From the NCBI RefSeq assembly GCF_026535915.1, contig NZ_JAFNPF010000001.1:1550001-1614000 (forward strand): a stretch of 64,000 bases of DNA. Direction: 5' to 3'. Source of the stretch: Snodgrassella sp945267035 (GTDB taxonomy: Bacteria > Pseudomonadota > Gammaproteobacteria > Burkholderiales > Neisseriaceae). Below the pieces are notes generated by a model that saw nothing but the letters and a program-made list of their open reading frames with translations, had not been told where the DNA came from and searched no databases. Position 1 is the first letter of the stretch. The number at the start of each line of letters is the position of its first letter. Below are positions 36,691 through 46,622 of the stretch, one piece after another. The position numbers and the translations under genes were made by a program.

Positions 36691-37062
36691 TTAATCTTCC
36701 ACCGGTTTTTCTTTGGACACAGTATCGATCAGATGGGAAATACTCATGCCACGTTCCAGCGAATCATCATAAACAAACGATAATTCCGGTGTGCGAAAAA
36801 GGGTTATGCGACGAGCTAATTCACTGCGCAAATAACCCTTAGCATGATCCAAAGCTTCTTCGGTAACTGCTCTGGTTTTATCATCTAAAACAGTGTAATA
36901 AATTACTGCATGACTGTAGTCACGAGTCACTTCCACTTCATTGATAGTAATAAAACCTGCGCGTGGATCTTTTAGACCAACCCGCACCAGTTCAGCCAAT
37001 TCACGCATGATCTGTTCTTTAACCCGATCCTGACGAGCATAGCCACGTTGTGCCTTACGCAT
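36691..37062 (-). CDS. rbfA: Ribosome-binding factor A
   Basis: A 30S assembly factor needed for 16S rRNA 5'-end maturation and cold adaptation; 123 residues with a KH-type fold. The opening RKAQRGYARQDRVKEQIMRELAELV and the block PRAGFITINEVEVTRDYSHAVIYY are typical. The start is ATG 37062, six bases after AAGGAG, rather than the GTG two codons upstream. It is the last gene of the rimP operon but lies behind a strong terminator after infB, so its expression may be reduced relative to infB. Confidence 0.95.
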   Translation of the reverse strand: MRKAQRGYARQDRVKEQIMRELAELVRVGLKDPRAGFITINEVEVTRDYSHAVIYYTVLDDKTRAVTEEALDHAKGYLRSELARRITLFRTPELSFVYDDSLERGMSISHLIDTVSKEKPVED

Positions 37063-37083
37063 AATCACTCCTTTCTAGGTCGA

Positions 37084-37128
37084 TCAAAAAATTCAGGCAG
37101 CCTGAGATTTCATTCAAGCTGCCTGAAA
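37084..37128 (-). terminator. DUS-like terminator between infB and rbfA
   Basis: Arms TTCAGGCAGC (37092-37101) and GCTGCCTGAA (37118-37127) form a perfect 10-bp stem; on the minus strand it runs into TTTTTT. Each arm carries an 11/12 match to AGGCAGCCTGAA, the Kingella-type DNA uptake sequence, in inverted orientation. Confidence 0.8.
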
Positions 37129-37141
37129 TCTTTAGTGATCA

Positions 37142-40042
37142 TTAAAGCCGACGTGCAACTTCAACAACCTCAAAAGCTTCCAGCTGATCACCTTCCATAA
37201 TATCGTTGAAATTCTTCAGCATTAAACCACATTCAAAGCCTTGACGTACTTCTTTAACATCATCTTTAAAGCGTTTCAGAGAAGCCAGTTCACCGGTATG
37301 GATCACAACATTATTGCGAATCAAACGTACATGTGAATCACGTTTGATCATGCCATCCGTCACCATACAACCAGCAATATTACCCACTTTAGATACGGTG
37401 ATTACCTGACGAATTTCAACCGTGCCAATAACATTTTCTTTTTGTTCTGGCGCCAGCATACCACTTAAAGCAGCTTTAACATCATCAATGGCATCATAAA
37501 TGATATTGTAGTAACGAATTTCAACATCTTCATGTTCAGCCAGTTTACGGGCAGCAGCATCAGCACGAACATTAAAGCCGATAATCACTGCACCAGAAGC
37601 AATAGCCAAATTGACATCTGATTCACTAATGCCACCTACGCCACTGTGCAATACATCAACACGTACTTCATCTGTTGATAATTTTCTCAAGCTGCCAGCC
37701 AAGGCCTCGTAAGAACCTTGTACATCTGCTTTGATAATAATTGGCAAACTTTGTGCTTGGTTTTCACCCATGTTATTAAACATGTTTTCCAGCTTGGCCG
37801 CTTGTTGTTTAGCCAAACGAACATCACGATATTTGCCTTGACGGAATAAAGCAATTTCACGTGCTTTTTTCTCATCAGCCAGTACAATAAAGTCTTCACC
37901 AGCATTGGGAACGTCTGATAAACCAAGGATTTCAACCGGAATTGACGGTCCAGCAGATTCAATGGTTTTACCATTCTCATCCACCATTGCGCGTACCCGA
38001 CCGAAAGCCGTACCAGCCAACAGTACATCGCCTTTATGCAATGTTCCACTTTGTACCAACAAAGTAGCCACTGCACCACGTCCTTTATCCAGACGAGATT
38101 CAACCACAATACCTTTAGCTGGAGCATCAACCGGCGCTTTCAACTCCAATACATCAGCTTCAAGCAATACTGCCTCCAACAAGGCATCAATATTGGTTCC
38201 TTGCTTAGCAGACACATCAATAAACTGTACATCGCCACCCCATGCATCAGGAACAACTTCATGCGCAGTTAATTCTTGTCGAATGCGTTCTGGATTAGCA
38301 CCTTCTTTATCAATCTTATTAACCGCAACGACTAAAGGTACCTTCGCAGCTTTAGCATGTGCAATCGCTTCAATAGTTTGAGGCATCACACCATCATCAG
38401 CCGCAACAACCAAAATCACAATATCGGTAGCCTGAGCACCACGTGCACGCATGGCGGTAAAGGCCTCGTGCCCTGGTGTATCCAGGAAAGTAATGACACC
38501 ACGAGGTGTTTCAACATGGTAAGCACCAATATGCTGGGTAATACCCCCTGCTTCACCCTGAACCACACGGGCACGACGGATATAATCAAGCAGTGAAGTT
38601 TTACCATGGTCTACGTGACCCATAACCGTTACAACAGGTGGGCGAGTTACCGCTTCAGCATCAACCACCACTTCATTTTCATCCAAAAATGCTTCTGGAT
38701 CATCCGCTGCGGCCGCTTTACCAATGTGTCCCATCTCTTCAACCACAATCAAGGCAGTTTCTTGATCCAATGACTGATTGATGGTAACCATCATGCCCAT
38801 TTTCATCAGCGTTTTGATGACTTCGGCTGCCTTAACAGCCATTTTATGAGCTAATTCAGCCGCAGTGATGGTTTCTGGTACCAATACTTCATGTACAACC
38901 GGCTCTGTCGGAGCTTGGAATGCATGCTGATTTGGTTCCAATTTAAGCTGCTTCTTACCACCTTTTTTGCCACCACGTCTGCGGTTTTCATCCACATTCG
39001 ACACATCAGATGAACGACGGTTTTTTCCACCGCGTGCAGATTTACCTTTTGGCATTTCATCTTCATGCTGACGACGAGAATCATCTTTTTTGCGCCGACT
39101 GGTGGAATCAGAGCTACCTTCATTGTTTTTTGCCGGAGCACTGGCAACCGGTTTCTTTTCACTCGGTTTTGCCGAACGAACTTCAGCTGCTTTCTGCTCA
39201 CTTGGGGCTTTACTCTCTTCTTTCGCCTGCTGTTTAGCAGCTTCGCGCCGAGCTTGTCGTTCCTGCTTCTGTTTCAACAGCATTTCACGATGCGCCCGCA
39301 TAGCTTCCGCACGTCGGGCTTCTTCATCCCGCTGTGCTTGCTCTTCAGGGCTGATAATCGGTTTAGACGCTTCCGCAACCAATGCAGCCAAATCAATTTT
39401 TTTCGCATTTTTATGATTACGATTGCGTTTGGATTTATGTTGTTCCTGCTTATCAGCAGCTTTATCGTCTACGGATACATTTTGATTCTTATGTTCCGTT
39501 TCCACTGTTTTCTGTTTCACTTCCTGGTTTACCACTTTAGCCTGCTCAGCCTCTTGTTTGGGTTTGTATTCCTGTTTATTGGCTGCTTTCAGACGTGCTG
39601 CCTCAGCTGCCGCTGCTGCAGCTGATTCTTCACGGCGTTTAGCCTCTGCTTCAGCAGCCTCAGCCAGTTTCGCTTGTTTTTCAGCTTCAGATTCTACCGC
39701 AATAGCGGGAGTCTCAACTTCAGCCTCAGCTTGAGTTGGAGATGTTTGCTCAGACAATTCTTCCGGCGCAATAGCAACTCGACGCCGACGTCGCATCTCA
39801 ACTTCAACACCGGCAACTGTGCTTTTTTCAGCCGGCTTCTTACGATTGATCGTAATCGTATTGGTTGTCATACTACCGTTTGACTGCTTCAGATACACCA
39901 GTAGCTGTTTTTTATCAGCAGATGTCAGTTTATCTGTCGCTGCCTGTTTATGTACTCCTGCTTCAGCAAGCTGTTCCAGCAACCTTGCAGTTGATAAGTG
40001 CAGCTCGGAAGCAAATTGTTCTACTGTTATTTGATTACTCAT
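37142..40042 (-). CDS. infB: Translation initiation factor IF-2
   Basis: GTPase that brings initiator tRNA to the 30S subunit; 966 residues. The N-terminal IF2_N domain (about 1-50) is followed by a long low-complexity linker rich in Lys, Glu, Ala and Arg (about 60-370), then a second IF2_N-type domain. The G domain has GHVDHGKTSL (about 472-481), DTPGHEAF and NKID. The beta-barrel and C-terminal fMet-tRNA-binding domains end EVVEVARRL. ATG 40042 is preceded by GAGGG and lies 10 bases after the nusA stop. Confidence 0.96.
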   Translation of the reverse strand: MSNQITVEQFASELHLSTARLLEQLAEAGVHKQAATDKLTSADKKQLLVYLKQSNGSMTTNTITINRKKPAEKSTVAGVEVEMRRRRRVAIAPEELSEQTSPTQAEAEVETPAIAVESEAEKQAKLAEAAEAEAKRREESAAAAAAEAARLKAANKQEYKPKQEAEQAKVVNQEVKQKTVETEHKNQNVSVDDKAADKQEQHKSKRNRNHKNAKKIDLAALVAEASKPIISPEEQAQRDEEARRAEAMRAHREMLLKQKQERQARREAAKQQAKEESKAPSEQKAAEVRSAKPSEKKPVASAPAKNNEGSSDSTSRRKKDDSRRQHEDEMPKGKSARGGKNRRSSDVSNVDENRRRGGKKGGKKQLKLEPNQHAFQAPTEPVVHEVLVPETITAAELAHKMAVKAAEVIKTLMKMGMMVTINQSLDQETALIVVEEMGHIGKAAAADDPEAFLDENEVVVDAEAVTRPPVVTVMGHVDHGKTSLLDYIRRARVVQGEAGGITQHIGAYHVETPRGVITFLDTPGHEAFTAMRARGAQATDIVILVVAADDGVMPQTIEAIAHAKAAKVPLVVAVNKIDKEGANPERIRQELTAHEVVPDAWGGDVQFIDVSAKQGTNIDALLEAVLLEADVLELKAPVDAPAKGIVVESRLDKGRGAVATLLVQSGTLHKGDVLLAGTAFGRVRAMVDENGKTIESAGPSIPVEILGLSDVPNAGEDFIVLADEKKAREIALFRQGKYRDVRLAKQQAAKLENMFNNMGENQAQSLPIIIKADVQGSYEALAGSLRKLSTDEVRVDVLHSGVGGISESDVNLAIASGAVIIGFNVRADAAARKLAEHEDVEIRYYNIIYDAIDDVKAALSGMLAPEQKENVIGTVEIRQVITVSKVGNIAGCMVTDGMIKRDSHVRLIRNNVVIHTGELASLKRFKDDVKEVRQGFECGLMLKNFNDIMEGDQLEAFEVVEVARRL

Positions 40043-40052
40043 TCGCGTACCC

Positions 40053-41540
40053 TCATGCTTCGTCAAACCAGTGGGCGCGTGCAGCCATCACCACTTTCTT
40101 GGCGGTTTCTTCATCAATACCTGTGATTTCAATCAGTTCATCTACAGACAGTTCGGCCAAATCATCGCGCGTTTTAATCCCTTCATTGGCCAAATCATGC
40201 AGCATTTCCTGATCTACACCATCCAGATTTTTTAAATCATCATCCATACGCTCCAATTGCTCTTCGGAGACAATCGCCAGAGTCAAGATGGCATCACGGG
40301 CTCGATTACGCAATTCATTTACTGTATCTTCATCAAAACCATCGATTTCAAGCATTTCTTCTACTGGCACATAGGCAACTTCTTCCAAACTGGTAAAACC
40401 TTCCTGTACCAATACCTCTGCCACAGCTTCATCAACACTCAAATGATTAACAAACAATTCACGCAGAGCCTTATCTTCCGCTTCATGTCGTTCCTGCGCT
40501 TCTTCGACAGTCATAATATTTAGCTGCCAACCGGTTAGCTCGGCTGCTAAACGAACATTTTGTCCACCACGACCAATAGCCAGCGCTAACTGATCTTCAG
40601 CCACAATAACATCTACTGAATGATGATCCTCATCAATCAGAATGCGCGTCACTTCAGCTGGGCTCAGTGCATTAATGACAAACTGAGCAGTTTCAGGCGA
40701 CCACAACACCACATCAATGCGTTCACCAGCCAATTCTTCAGTGACCGCATTCACTCGGGATCCGCGCACGCCGATACATGTACCTTGTGGATCAATGCGG
40801 CTATCATTGGATTTCACTGCAATTTTGGCACGCAGTCCAGGATCACGGCTCACTTCCTTAATTTCCAGCAAACCATCTTCTATTTCCGGCACTTCCAGCT
40901 CAAATAATTTAAGCAGAAATTCCCGCGAAATTCTGGTCAACACAACCTGACTGCGATTGCCAATTTGATCAACCCGCAGAAATAAAGCCCGTACTCGGTC
41001 ACCATTACGGAAATTTTCACGTGGAATCATTTGATCACGTGGTAGCAAAGCCTCTAAGCGGCCAATTTCAACTATTGCACCATGCCGTTCTACCCGCTTA
41101 ATTGTTCCCAATACCAAGCTGTCTTTACGCTGCAAAAATTCATTCAGAATCTGCTCACGTTCAGCATCACGGATGCGTTGCAAAATAACCTGCTTCGCAG
41201 TTTGTGCACCAATCCGTCCAAATTCAACATTTTCAATCGGTTCCTCATAATACTCACCGATCTGAATAGTTGTTCCAGGAATTTCTTCCTGAATTTCTTC
41301 AATCGTTTTCTGAATATCAGGATAGGTATAATCTTCATCGGCAACAATCAACCAGCGACGAAAACTGCTGTAATCGCCAGTATGGCGATCAATAGCCACG
41401 CGTACATCCATATTTTCCCGCTCAGTTTTTTTCTTCGCTGCACTGGCTAAAGCAAATTCCAATGCACTGAAAACGACTTCCGTATCAACATTTTTTTCAC
41501 TTGCCAACGCTTCGGCCAGAAGTAAAATTTCACGACTCAT
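40053..41540 (-). CDS. nusA: Transcription termination/antitermination protein NusA
   Basis: RNA polymerase-binding factor in pausing, termination and antitermination; 495 residues. Order: N-terminal RNA polymerase-binding domain (MSREILLLAEALASEKNV start), S1 domain (LVLGTIKRVERHGAIVEIG, about 135-200), two KH domains (GTCIGVRGSRVNAVTEEL and AIGRGGQNVRLAAELTG), then two acidic helical repeats at the C-terminus as in Escherichia coli. AGGGAG precedes the start. It is cotranscribed with rimP upstream and infB downstream. Confidence 0.97.
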   Translation of the reverse strand: MSREILLLAEALASEKNVDTEVVFSALEFALASAAKKKTERENMDVRVAIDRHTGDYSSFRRWLIVADEDYTYPDIQKTIEEIQEEIPGTTIQIGEYYEEPIENVEFGRIGAQTAKQVILQRIRDAEREQILNEFLQRKDSLVLGTIKRVERHGAIVEIGRLEALLPRDQMIPRENFRNGDRVRALFLRVDQIGNRSQVVLTRISREFLLKLFELEVPEIEDGLLEIKEVSRDPGLRAKIAVKSNDSRIDPQGTCIGVRGSRVNAVTEELAGERIDVVLWSPETAQFVINALSPAEVTRILIDEDHHSVDVIVAEDQLALAIGRGGQNVRLAAELTGWQLNIMTVEEAQERHEAEDKALRELFVNHLSVDEAVAEVLVQEGFTSLEEVAYVPVEEMLEIDGFDEDTVNELRNRARDAILTLAIVSEEQLERMDDDLKNLDGVDQEMLHDLANEGIKTRDDLAELSVDELIEITGIDEETAKKVVMAARAHWFDEA

Positions 41541-41587
41541 TTAATTCTCCCTGCGAGCATGCCACTCACAACAATATAAAAATTCGG

Positions 41588-42070
41588 TTAAATATTAAAT
41601 TCTGGCTTCAAACGTGCTTTATCCACATTGAGCCACTCAATCAGTACCGTCTTACCGGCTATCACCGCCGCACGTTTGGCTCGGCGCGCTTCATTAGCTT
41701 CTTCCAGCGTAATACTGATCACATCATTCTCATCAATACCATTAATTCGTCCGATAAAATTCTTTTGTCCATCTATCGGCAAACGAGTTTTAAATTTTGC
41801 CAGCTGACCGGCAAACCGAGCAAAGTCAGCAGGCTTAGTCAGCGGACGATCCAATCCGGGACTGGAAATTTCTAGACGTTGATAATCCACATCTTCCACT
41901 GCCAACACTCGGCTCAAATGATTACTAACCGCAACACAATCATCCAAAGAAATACCCGTTTCAGGTTTATCAATAAAAACCCGCAAATCTCCCTGGGCGG
42001 TCAATTCATAATTCACCAACTCATAGCCCAGACCCGGCAAAGTTTTTTCTAAAATGCCTTGAATATCCAT
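41588..42070 (-). CDS. rimP: Ribosome maturation factor RimP
   Basis: A 30S assembly factor of 160 residues. The N-terminal domain contains GYELVNYELTAQGDLRVFIDKPETGISLDDCVAVS and the conserved LEISSPGLDRPL. First gene of the operon. AAGGAG sits five bases before the ATG, and an intrinsic terminator-like hairpin stands immediately upstream of that site. Confidence 0.95.
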   Translation of the reverse strand: MDIQGILEKTLPGLGYELVNYELTAQGDLRVFIDKPETGISLDDCVAVSNHLSRVLAVEDVDYQRLEISSPGLDRPLTKPADFARFAGQLAKFKTRLPIDGQKNFIGRINGIDENDVISITLEEANEARRAKRAAVIAGKTVLIEWLNVDKARLKPEFNI

Positions 42071-42080
42071 CTGTGCTCCT

Positions 42081-42111
42081 TAAAAACAAAAAAATGGCCT
42101 CAGGGCCATTT
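42081..42111 (-). terminator. Attenuator-like hairpin in the rimP leader
   Basis: AAATGGCC (42092-42099), loop TCAG, GGCCATTT (42104-42111). On the minus strand it leads into TTTTTTTGTTTTT, which abuts the rimP ribosome binding site. No minus-strand gene lies upstream for it to terminate, so it most likely acts in the leader of the rimP-nusA-infB operon. Confidence 0.75.
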
Positions 42112-42511
42112 CTCAATAATCCGAAAAATTTCTTTATTTTAACCTATTGTCAGAAAAAAAGAAAGCTTAAAACAACATCTCCATCACCAAAGATAATATT
42201 TTTATTTTATACATATCAATGGATTAGATTTATAATAGCAAATAAATAAATAAAATAGTCATAAAACAAAAATACAATGTGTTAAAACTACACCATCATT
42301 CCTTCCATCAATAATAACAATGAGTAAAAAATAATCCCGTAACACATCAAATTATGTAAACTAATCTTGGCAAAAAACCCTATAACGTTTAAAACGCCAC
42401 CTAACCATTATCACCTGACTTTTTAGCATCAAAACCAATCTATACACAATTGGCGAAAAACCAATGCTAAAACTAAACTTTTATCCTGACACCTTTTCAA
42501 GAGATCATTAA
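42112..42511. other. Divergent region, rimP operon / kup
   Basis: About 400 AT-rich bases without a gene. A possible kup promoter is TTGGCA (42367-42372), 17 bases, TAAAAC (42390-42395). The rimP operon promoter must also be here but is not obvious. Confidence 0.4.
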
Positions 42512-44383
42512 ATGCGTTTTCAGCTTACTGCCAATAGCGCCACCACACTTGCCGCCTTGGGCATTGTGTACGGAGATATAGGTACCAGTCCCTTATATGC
42601 ATTGAAAGAAAGCTTTCGCGCCTCTTCCATCGATGCCTCACCAGCAAATGTTTTAGGGTTTGTCTCATTAATTATCTGGTCGCTTCTACTGATTGTCACC
42701 CTGAAATACGTTCTGTTCATCTTGCGCGCAGATAACGATGGTGAAGGCGGTGTCGTCGTATTAATGCAACAAGCGATAAAAAATCTTAAAGGCAAGCCTG
42801 TTTGGCTAATCATGATGATGGGACTTACTGGCACCGCCCTGTTTTATGGCGACGCCATGATTACCCCTGCGGTGTCCGTTCTTTCTGCCGCAGAAGGGCT
42901 GACAGTCATCAGCGAAAGCTTTCGTCCTTATGTCATGCCTATCGCCCTGAGCATCCTGTTCACATTGTTCTTCATTCAGAAAAAAGGCACCCACAAAATA
43001 GGCACCTTGTTTGGTCCTATCATGTTACTGTGGTTTAGCGCTATTGCCTTAATAGGCTTATTTCAAATCGTACAATCACCCAAAATCATTCTGGCTTTTA
43101 ACCCTTATTATGGTATTCAGTTTGCCATCACCCATGGGTGGGAGGGCTTTATTGGTCTTGGTTGTGTCGTTCTGGCTGTCACTGGTGCCGAAGCCCTATA
43201 TGCTGACATGGGGCATTTTGGTCGCAAGCCAATCCAAACTGCGTGGATAAAAATCGTATTACCTAGCTTATTACTCAACTATCTGGGGCAAGGAGCATTG
43301 ATCCTGCGTCATCCTTTGGCCATAAAAAACCCCTTTTTCCTCAGCGTCCCACACTGGTTATTAATTCCCTTCATCATACTGGCGACCCTTGCTACCATCA
43401 TAGCCAGTCAGGCTGTCATTGCCGGTGCCTTTTCACTGACACGACAGGCTATTCAGCTCGGATTTGCACCGCGGATGACCATCATCCACACCAATAACCA
43501 AGAAGTGGGTCAAATATACCTGCCCTTGGTCAACTGGTTATTACTCACTGCGGTTACCTTAGTTGTTTTAGTGTTTCATGATTCAGAGCACCTTGCTTCA
43601 GCCTATGGCATAGCGGTTACCGGCACCATGGTTATCACCACATTATTATTTTGCATTGTCATGATCAAAAACTGGCACTGGCCTATTCCATTAGCTCTGC
43701 TATTGACCTTAATATTTCTGTCCTTTGACCTGATATTTTTTAGCAGTAACCTATTAAAATTAATTCATGGCGGTTGGTTTCCGGTGATGGTTGCCTTAAT
43801 AGTCGTCACCATCTTTACCACTTGGCGAAATGGAAAAATTCAAATAAAACGCATGCACCAAACCAATGAATATGCTCTGGATGAATTTGTGCAAAATTTA
43901 AATGACTATCCACCACAAATTGTATCTGGTAACGCCGTTTTCATGGTTGCAGATCCCTTTAATGTACCAAGAGCTTTACTCCATAACCTCAAACACAATA
44001 AAATATTGCACAATTACAATGTCATTCTAACCATTAAAACCAAAGAAGTGCCACATATTCCAGACAGTGAACGTATTGCTATGAAACAAATCGGACCACG
44101 TTTTACCCGGGTGATTGCCGATTATGGTTTTCAAGAGACTGCTGATATATCTCATATCCTTAAACTCATGGCCGAACAGGGAATCACGCTGGATACCATG
44201 GAAACATCTTTTTTTCTGTCCAATGACAGCATTGTCGTTGCCAACAAAACAAAACCAGGCAATATGGGTCGGCTGCGAGCCAGACTGTTTAAATGGTTAT
44301 ATACTAATAGTGCTTCTGCCACCAGTTACTATCACATACCAGCAAATCGAGTAGTAGAACTGGGTGCACAAGTAAAAATATAA
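42512..44383 (+). CDS. kup: Potassium uptake protein Kup
   Basis: Proton-coupled potassium importer of the inner membrane; 623 residues with 12 predicted helices and a C-terminal cytoplasmic domain. The family signature GIVYGDIGTSPLYALKESF is near residue 20, and ADNDGEGGVVVLMQ, GDAMITPAVSVLSAAEG and VTGAEALYADMGHFG follow. AAGAGA precedes the start. It is followed by argC at 35 bases, which may or may not be cotranscribed since no terminator separates them. Confidence 0.95.
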   Translation: MRFQLTANSATTLAALGIVYGDIGTSPLYALKESFRASSIDASPANVLGFVSLIIWSLLLIVTLKYVLFILRADNDGEGGVVVLMQQAIKNLKGKPVWLIMMMGLTGTALFYGDAMITPAVSVLSAAEGLTVISESFRPYVMPIALSILFTLFFIQKKGTHKIGTLFGPIMLLWFSAIALIGLFQIVQSPKIILAFNPYYGIQFAITHGWEGFIGLGCVVLAVTGAEALYADMGHFGRKPIQTAWIKIVLPSLLLNYLGQGALILRHPLAIKNPFFLSVPHWLLIPFIILATLATIIASQAVIAGAFSLTRQAIQLGFAPRMTIIHTNNQEVGQIYLPLVNWLLLTAVTLVVLVFHDSEHLASAYGIAVTGTMVITTLLFCIVMIKNWHWPIPLALLLTLIFLSFDLIFFSSNLLKLIHGGWFPVMVALIVVTIFTTWRNGKIQIKRMHQTNEYALDEFVQNLNDYPPQIVSGNAVFMVADPFNVPRALLHNLKHNKILHNYNVILTIKTKEVPHIPDSERIAMKQIGPRFTRVIADYGFQETADISHILKLMAEQGITLDTMETSFFLSNDSIVVANKTKPGNMGRLRARLFKWLYTNSASATSYYHIPANRVVELGAQVKI

Positions 44384-44418
44384 CCAAGCACCATCCAATA
44401 AACTATAAAGGGCAAAAA

Positions 44419-45459
44419 ATGAGCATTAAAATCGGTATTGTCGGAGCCACTGGCTATACTGGAGTAGAATTGTTGCGCTTGCTGGCAAATCATCCACATG
44501 CAGAAGTCATTGCAGTCACCAGCCGAACTGAAGCAAATATTGCCGTAAGCGACTACTTTCCCAGTTTACGCGGCGTCTATGACCAATTAACCTTTCAACA
44601 TCCAGACCATACCGATTTAAGTGATTGTGACCTAGTTTTCTTTGCCACACCGAATGGTGTAGCCATGAATGAAGCCCCTGCACTACTGGCTAAAGGCATC
44701 AGAATAGTGGATCTATCAGCTGACTTCCGTATACAAGATATCCCTACTTGGGAAAAATGGTATCAGCTTAGACATACCAGCCCTGATTGGGTCAATAAAG
44801 CTGTCTATGGTTTATCTGAGCTAAATCGTTCCACCATCGCCACGGCACAACTCATTGCCAATCCTGGCTGTTACCCGACTTGCGTTAGCCTTCCGTTATT
44901 GCCACTTTTACAACACCCATGCCTGTTGCCAGAACAACCTATCATTGCTGATTGCAAATCCGGCGTTTCTGGTGCTGGGCGTAAAGCCTCTATTAACAGC
45001 CTATATAGCGAAAGCAGCGACAACTTCAAAGCTTATGCCATCGCTGGTCATCGGCATCTACCGGAAATCAAACAGACCCTGAACCACCTACAACAGCATA
45101 GTGGAAACAATTTTGTCTTCGTTCCCCATCTAACCCCCTTGATTAGAGGGATGCATGCCACCATATATTTACAAATGCAACAGGGATATAATCCTCATCA
45201 ACTGATTACAGAATACTATCTGAACAATCCATTTATAGATATTATGCCGGCTGGCAGTACACCTGAAACTCGTTCCGTACGAGGCGCAAACCTATGTCGG
45301 ATTAGTGTTCAACAAGCCCCGCAAAGCAATACCTGGATTATTCTTTCTGTCATTGATAACCTAGTAAAAGGTGCGGCCGGTCAGGCAGTACAAAACATGA
45401 ACATCATGTTTGGGCTTGAAGAAACCTGCGGATTAACACAGATTCCACTGTTACCCTAA
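44419..45459 (+). CDS. argC: N-acetyl-gamma-glutamyl-phosphate reductase
   Basis: Third step of arginine synthesis: NADPH-dependent reduction of N-acetylglutamyl phosphate to the semialdehyde. It has 346 residues. The nucleotide-binding start is IGIVGATGYTGVELLRLL; the catalytic Cys lies in NPGCYPTCV (about residue 152), and CKSGVSGAGR and GHRHLPEI are typical. No other arginine synthesis gene is adjacent, so the pathway genes are scattered. Its presence shows that the organism probably both makes and degrades arginine. Confidence 0.95.
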   Translation: MSIKIGIVGATGYTGVELLRLLANHPHAEVIAVTSRTEANIAVSDYFPSLRGVYDQLTFQHPDHTDLSDCDLVFFATPNGVAMNEAPALLAKGIRIVDLSADFRIQDIPTWEKWYQLRHTSPDWVNKAVYGLSELNRSTIATAQLIANPGCYPTCVSLPLLPLLQHPCLLPEQPIIADCKSGVSGAGRKASINSLYSESSDNFKAYAIAGHRHLPEIKQTLNHLQQHSGNNFVFVPHLTPLIRGMHATIYLQMQQGYNPHQLITEYYLNNPFIDIMPAGSTPETRSVRGANLCRISVQQAPQSNTWIILSVIDNLVKGAAGQAVQNMNIMFGLEETCGLTQIPLLP

Positions 45460-45515
45460 ACCTGGCCTAAACAAACTGAAACAACAACACACATTTAATA
45501 ATTAAGGACAAAAAC

Positions 45516-45863
45516 ATGTCAGCAAACGATACCGATACCCCAATCCTATTTACCGACAGTTGCTGTACCAAAGTCAAAGATTTAATTGCAGAAGAAAATA
45601 ATCCAGATTTAAAACTGCGCGTTTTTGTTACTGGCGGAGGTTGCTCAGGATTTCAATATGGCTTTACCTTCGATGAAATCACCAACGATGACGATTTTGA
45701 AGTACAAAAAGATGGATTAACCTTTCTTATCGACCCAATGAGTTACCAATATCTCATCGGAGCTGAAATCGATTATTCTGAAAGCTTACATGGTTCACAA
45801 TTTGTCATTCGTAATCCTAATGCCACAACTACCTGTGGCTGTGGGTCATCATTTTCAGTCTAA
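45516..45863 (+). CDS. erpA: Iron-sulfur cluster insertion protein ErpA
   Basis: A-type carrier that delivers Fe-S clusters to apoproteins; 115 residues. The three ligand cysteines are in GGGCSGFQYGF and the C-terminal CGCGSSF. The N-terminal form and length favour ErpA over IscA, though the two are hard to separate by eye. TAAGGA precedes the start, and a strong terminator follows. Confidence 0.92.
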   Translation: MSANDTDTPILFTDSCCTKVKDLIAEENNPDLKLRVFVTGGGCSGFQYGFTFDEITNDDDFEVQKDGLTFLIDPMSYQYLIGAEIDYSESLHGSQFVIRNPNATTTCGCGSSFSV

Positions 45864-45872
45864 GCAAATGTA

Positions 45873-45905
45873 AAAAAACTTCAGAGTTAATCTGAAGTTT
45901 TTTTA
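45873..45905 (+). terminator. Terminator of erpA
   Basis: AAACTTCAGA and TCTGAAGTTT with a short loop, then a seven-T run. Confidence 0.88.
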
Positions 45906-46622
45906 TTCTCTAGCCCATCAAAACCAATTATCAATAAGCGCCAAAATAATGCCACGCTTGCCCCCTATTTCCTAAAACCTCTTTTTTTTTGAACATATAA
46001 TCAAACTAAGGATGAAATACCTTGAATCCAAAAATCTAACTCCCCACCTACCTGCTAACCCCAAATAGTTATTTACATCAAATTTATACCTGTTATCCCC
46101 AATTAGCGCCAAAATAGATTATTTTTATTTGCCCAAATATCATCGAATAGCAAAAACATTCATCTTAAAATATTCGACCATCTGCCTAAGCACATAGTTA
46201 AGTATTAATTGAAGACAAAGTGCTTATCACAAATTCAATATCGATTATTTATTCTCAAACCAATACTAAACCCTACCTCCGCAGAAAAAAACAGCCAGTA
46301 AATAAACTTGTCATAATCAACAAACACATCTTACAAATATATTTGCCTATAAATGAGTAATAATCAATGGCTCACCCATCACAAGTCTTTGCGTCAAACT
46401 CTATCATTACATTATTTAAACGGTTCATCAAAGCAGAAAAACAACCACAAGGAATTACCTAACTTATCAAATATTCACCAAAAATAAACTGGATTATCCA
46501 ATCAAATCAAATGTAAAACCCATTAACCTTTACAACAAAATCTAAATTTCAAGCATATAATCAAAAACATAGCCAAAGAGCTAATTTCAACATCAATAAT
46601 AACTTGTCTAAGGAGCTTCGCC
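45906..46622. other. Intergenic region before katA
   Basis: About 720 AT-rich bases without a convincing gene. The katA ribosome binding site TAAGGAG is at its end. I could not identify an OxyR-type site with confidence. Confidence 0.4.

Noticed and set aside
39065..39625. 186-codon plus-strand ORF, Phe/Leu/Ser-rich
   Set aside because: It is antisense to the Lys/Glu/Ala-rich linker of infB, whose identity is certain.
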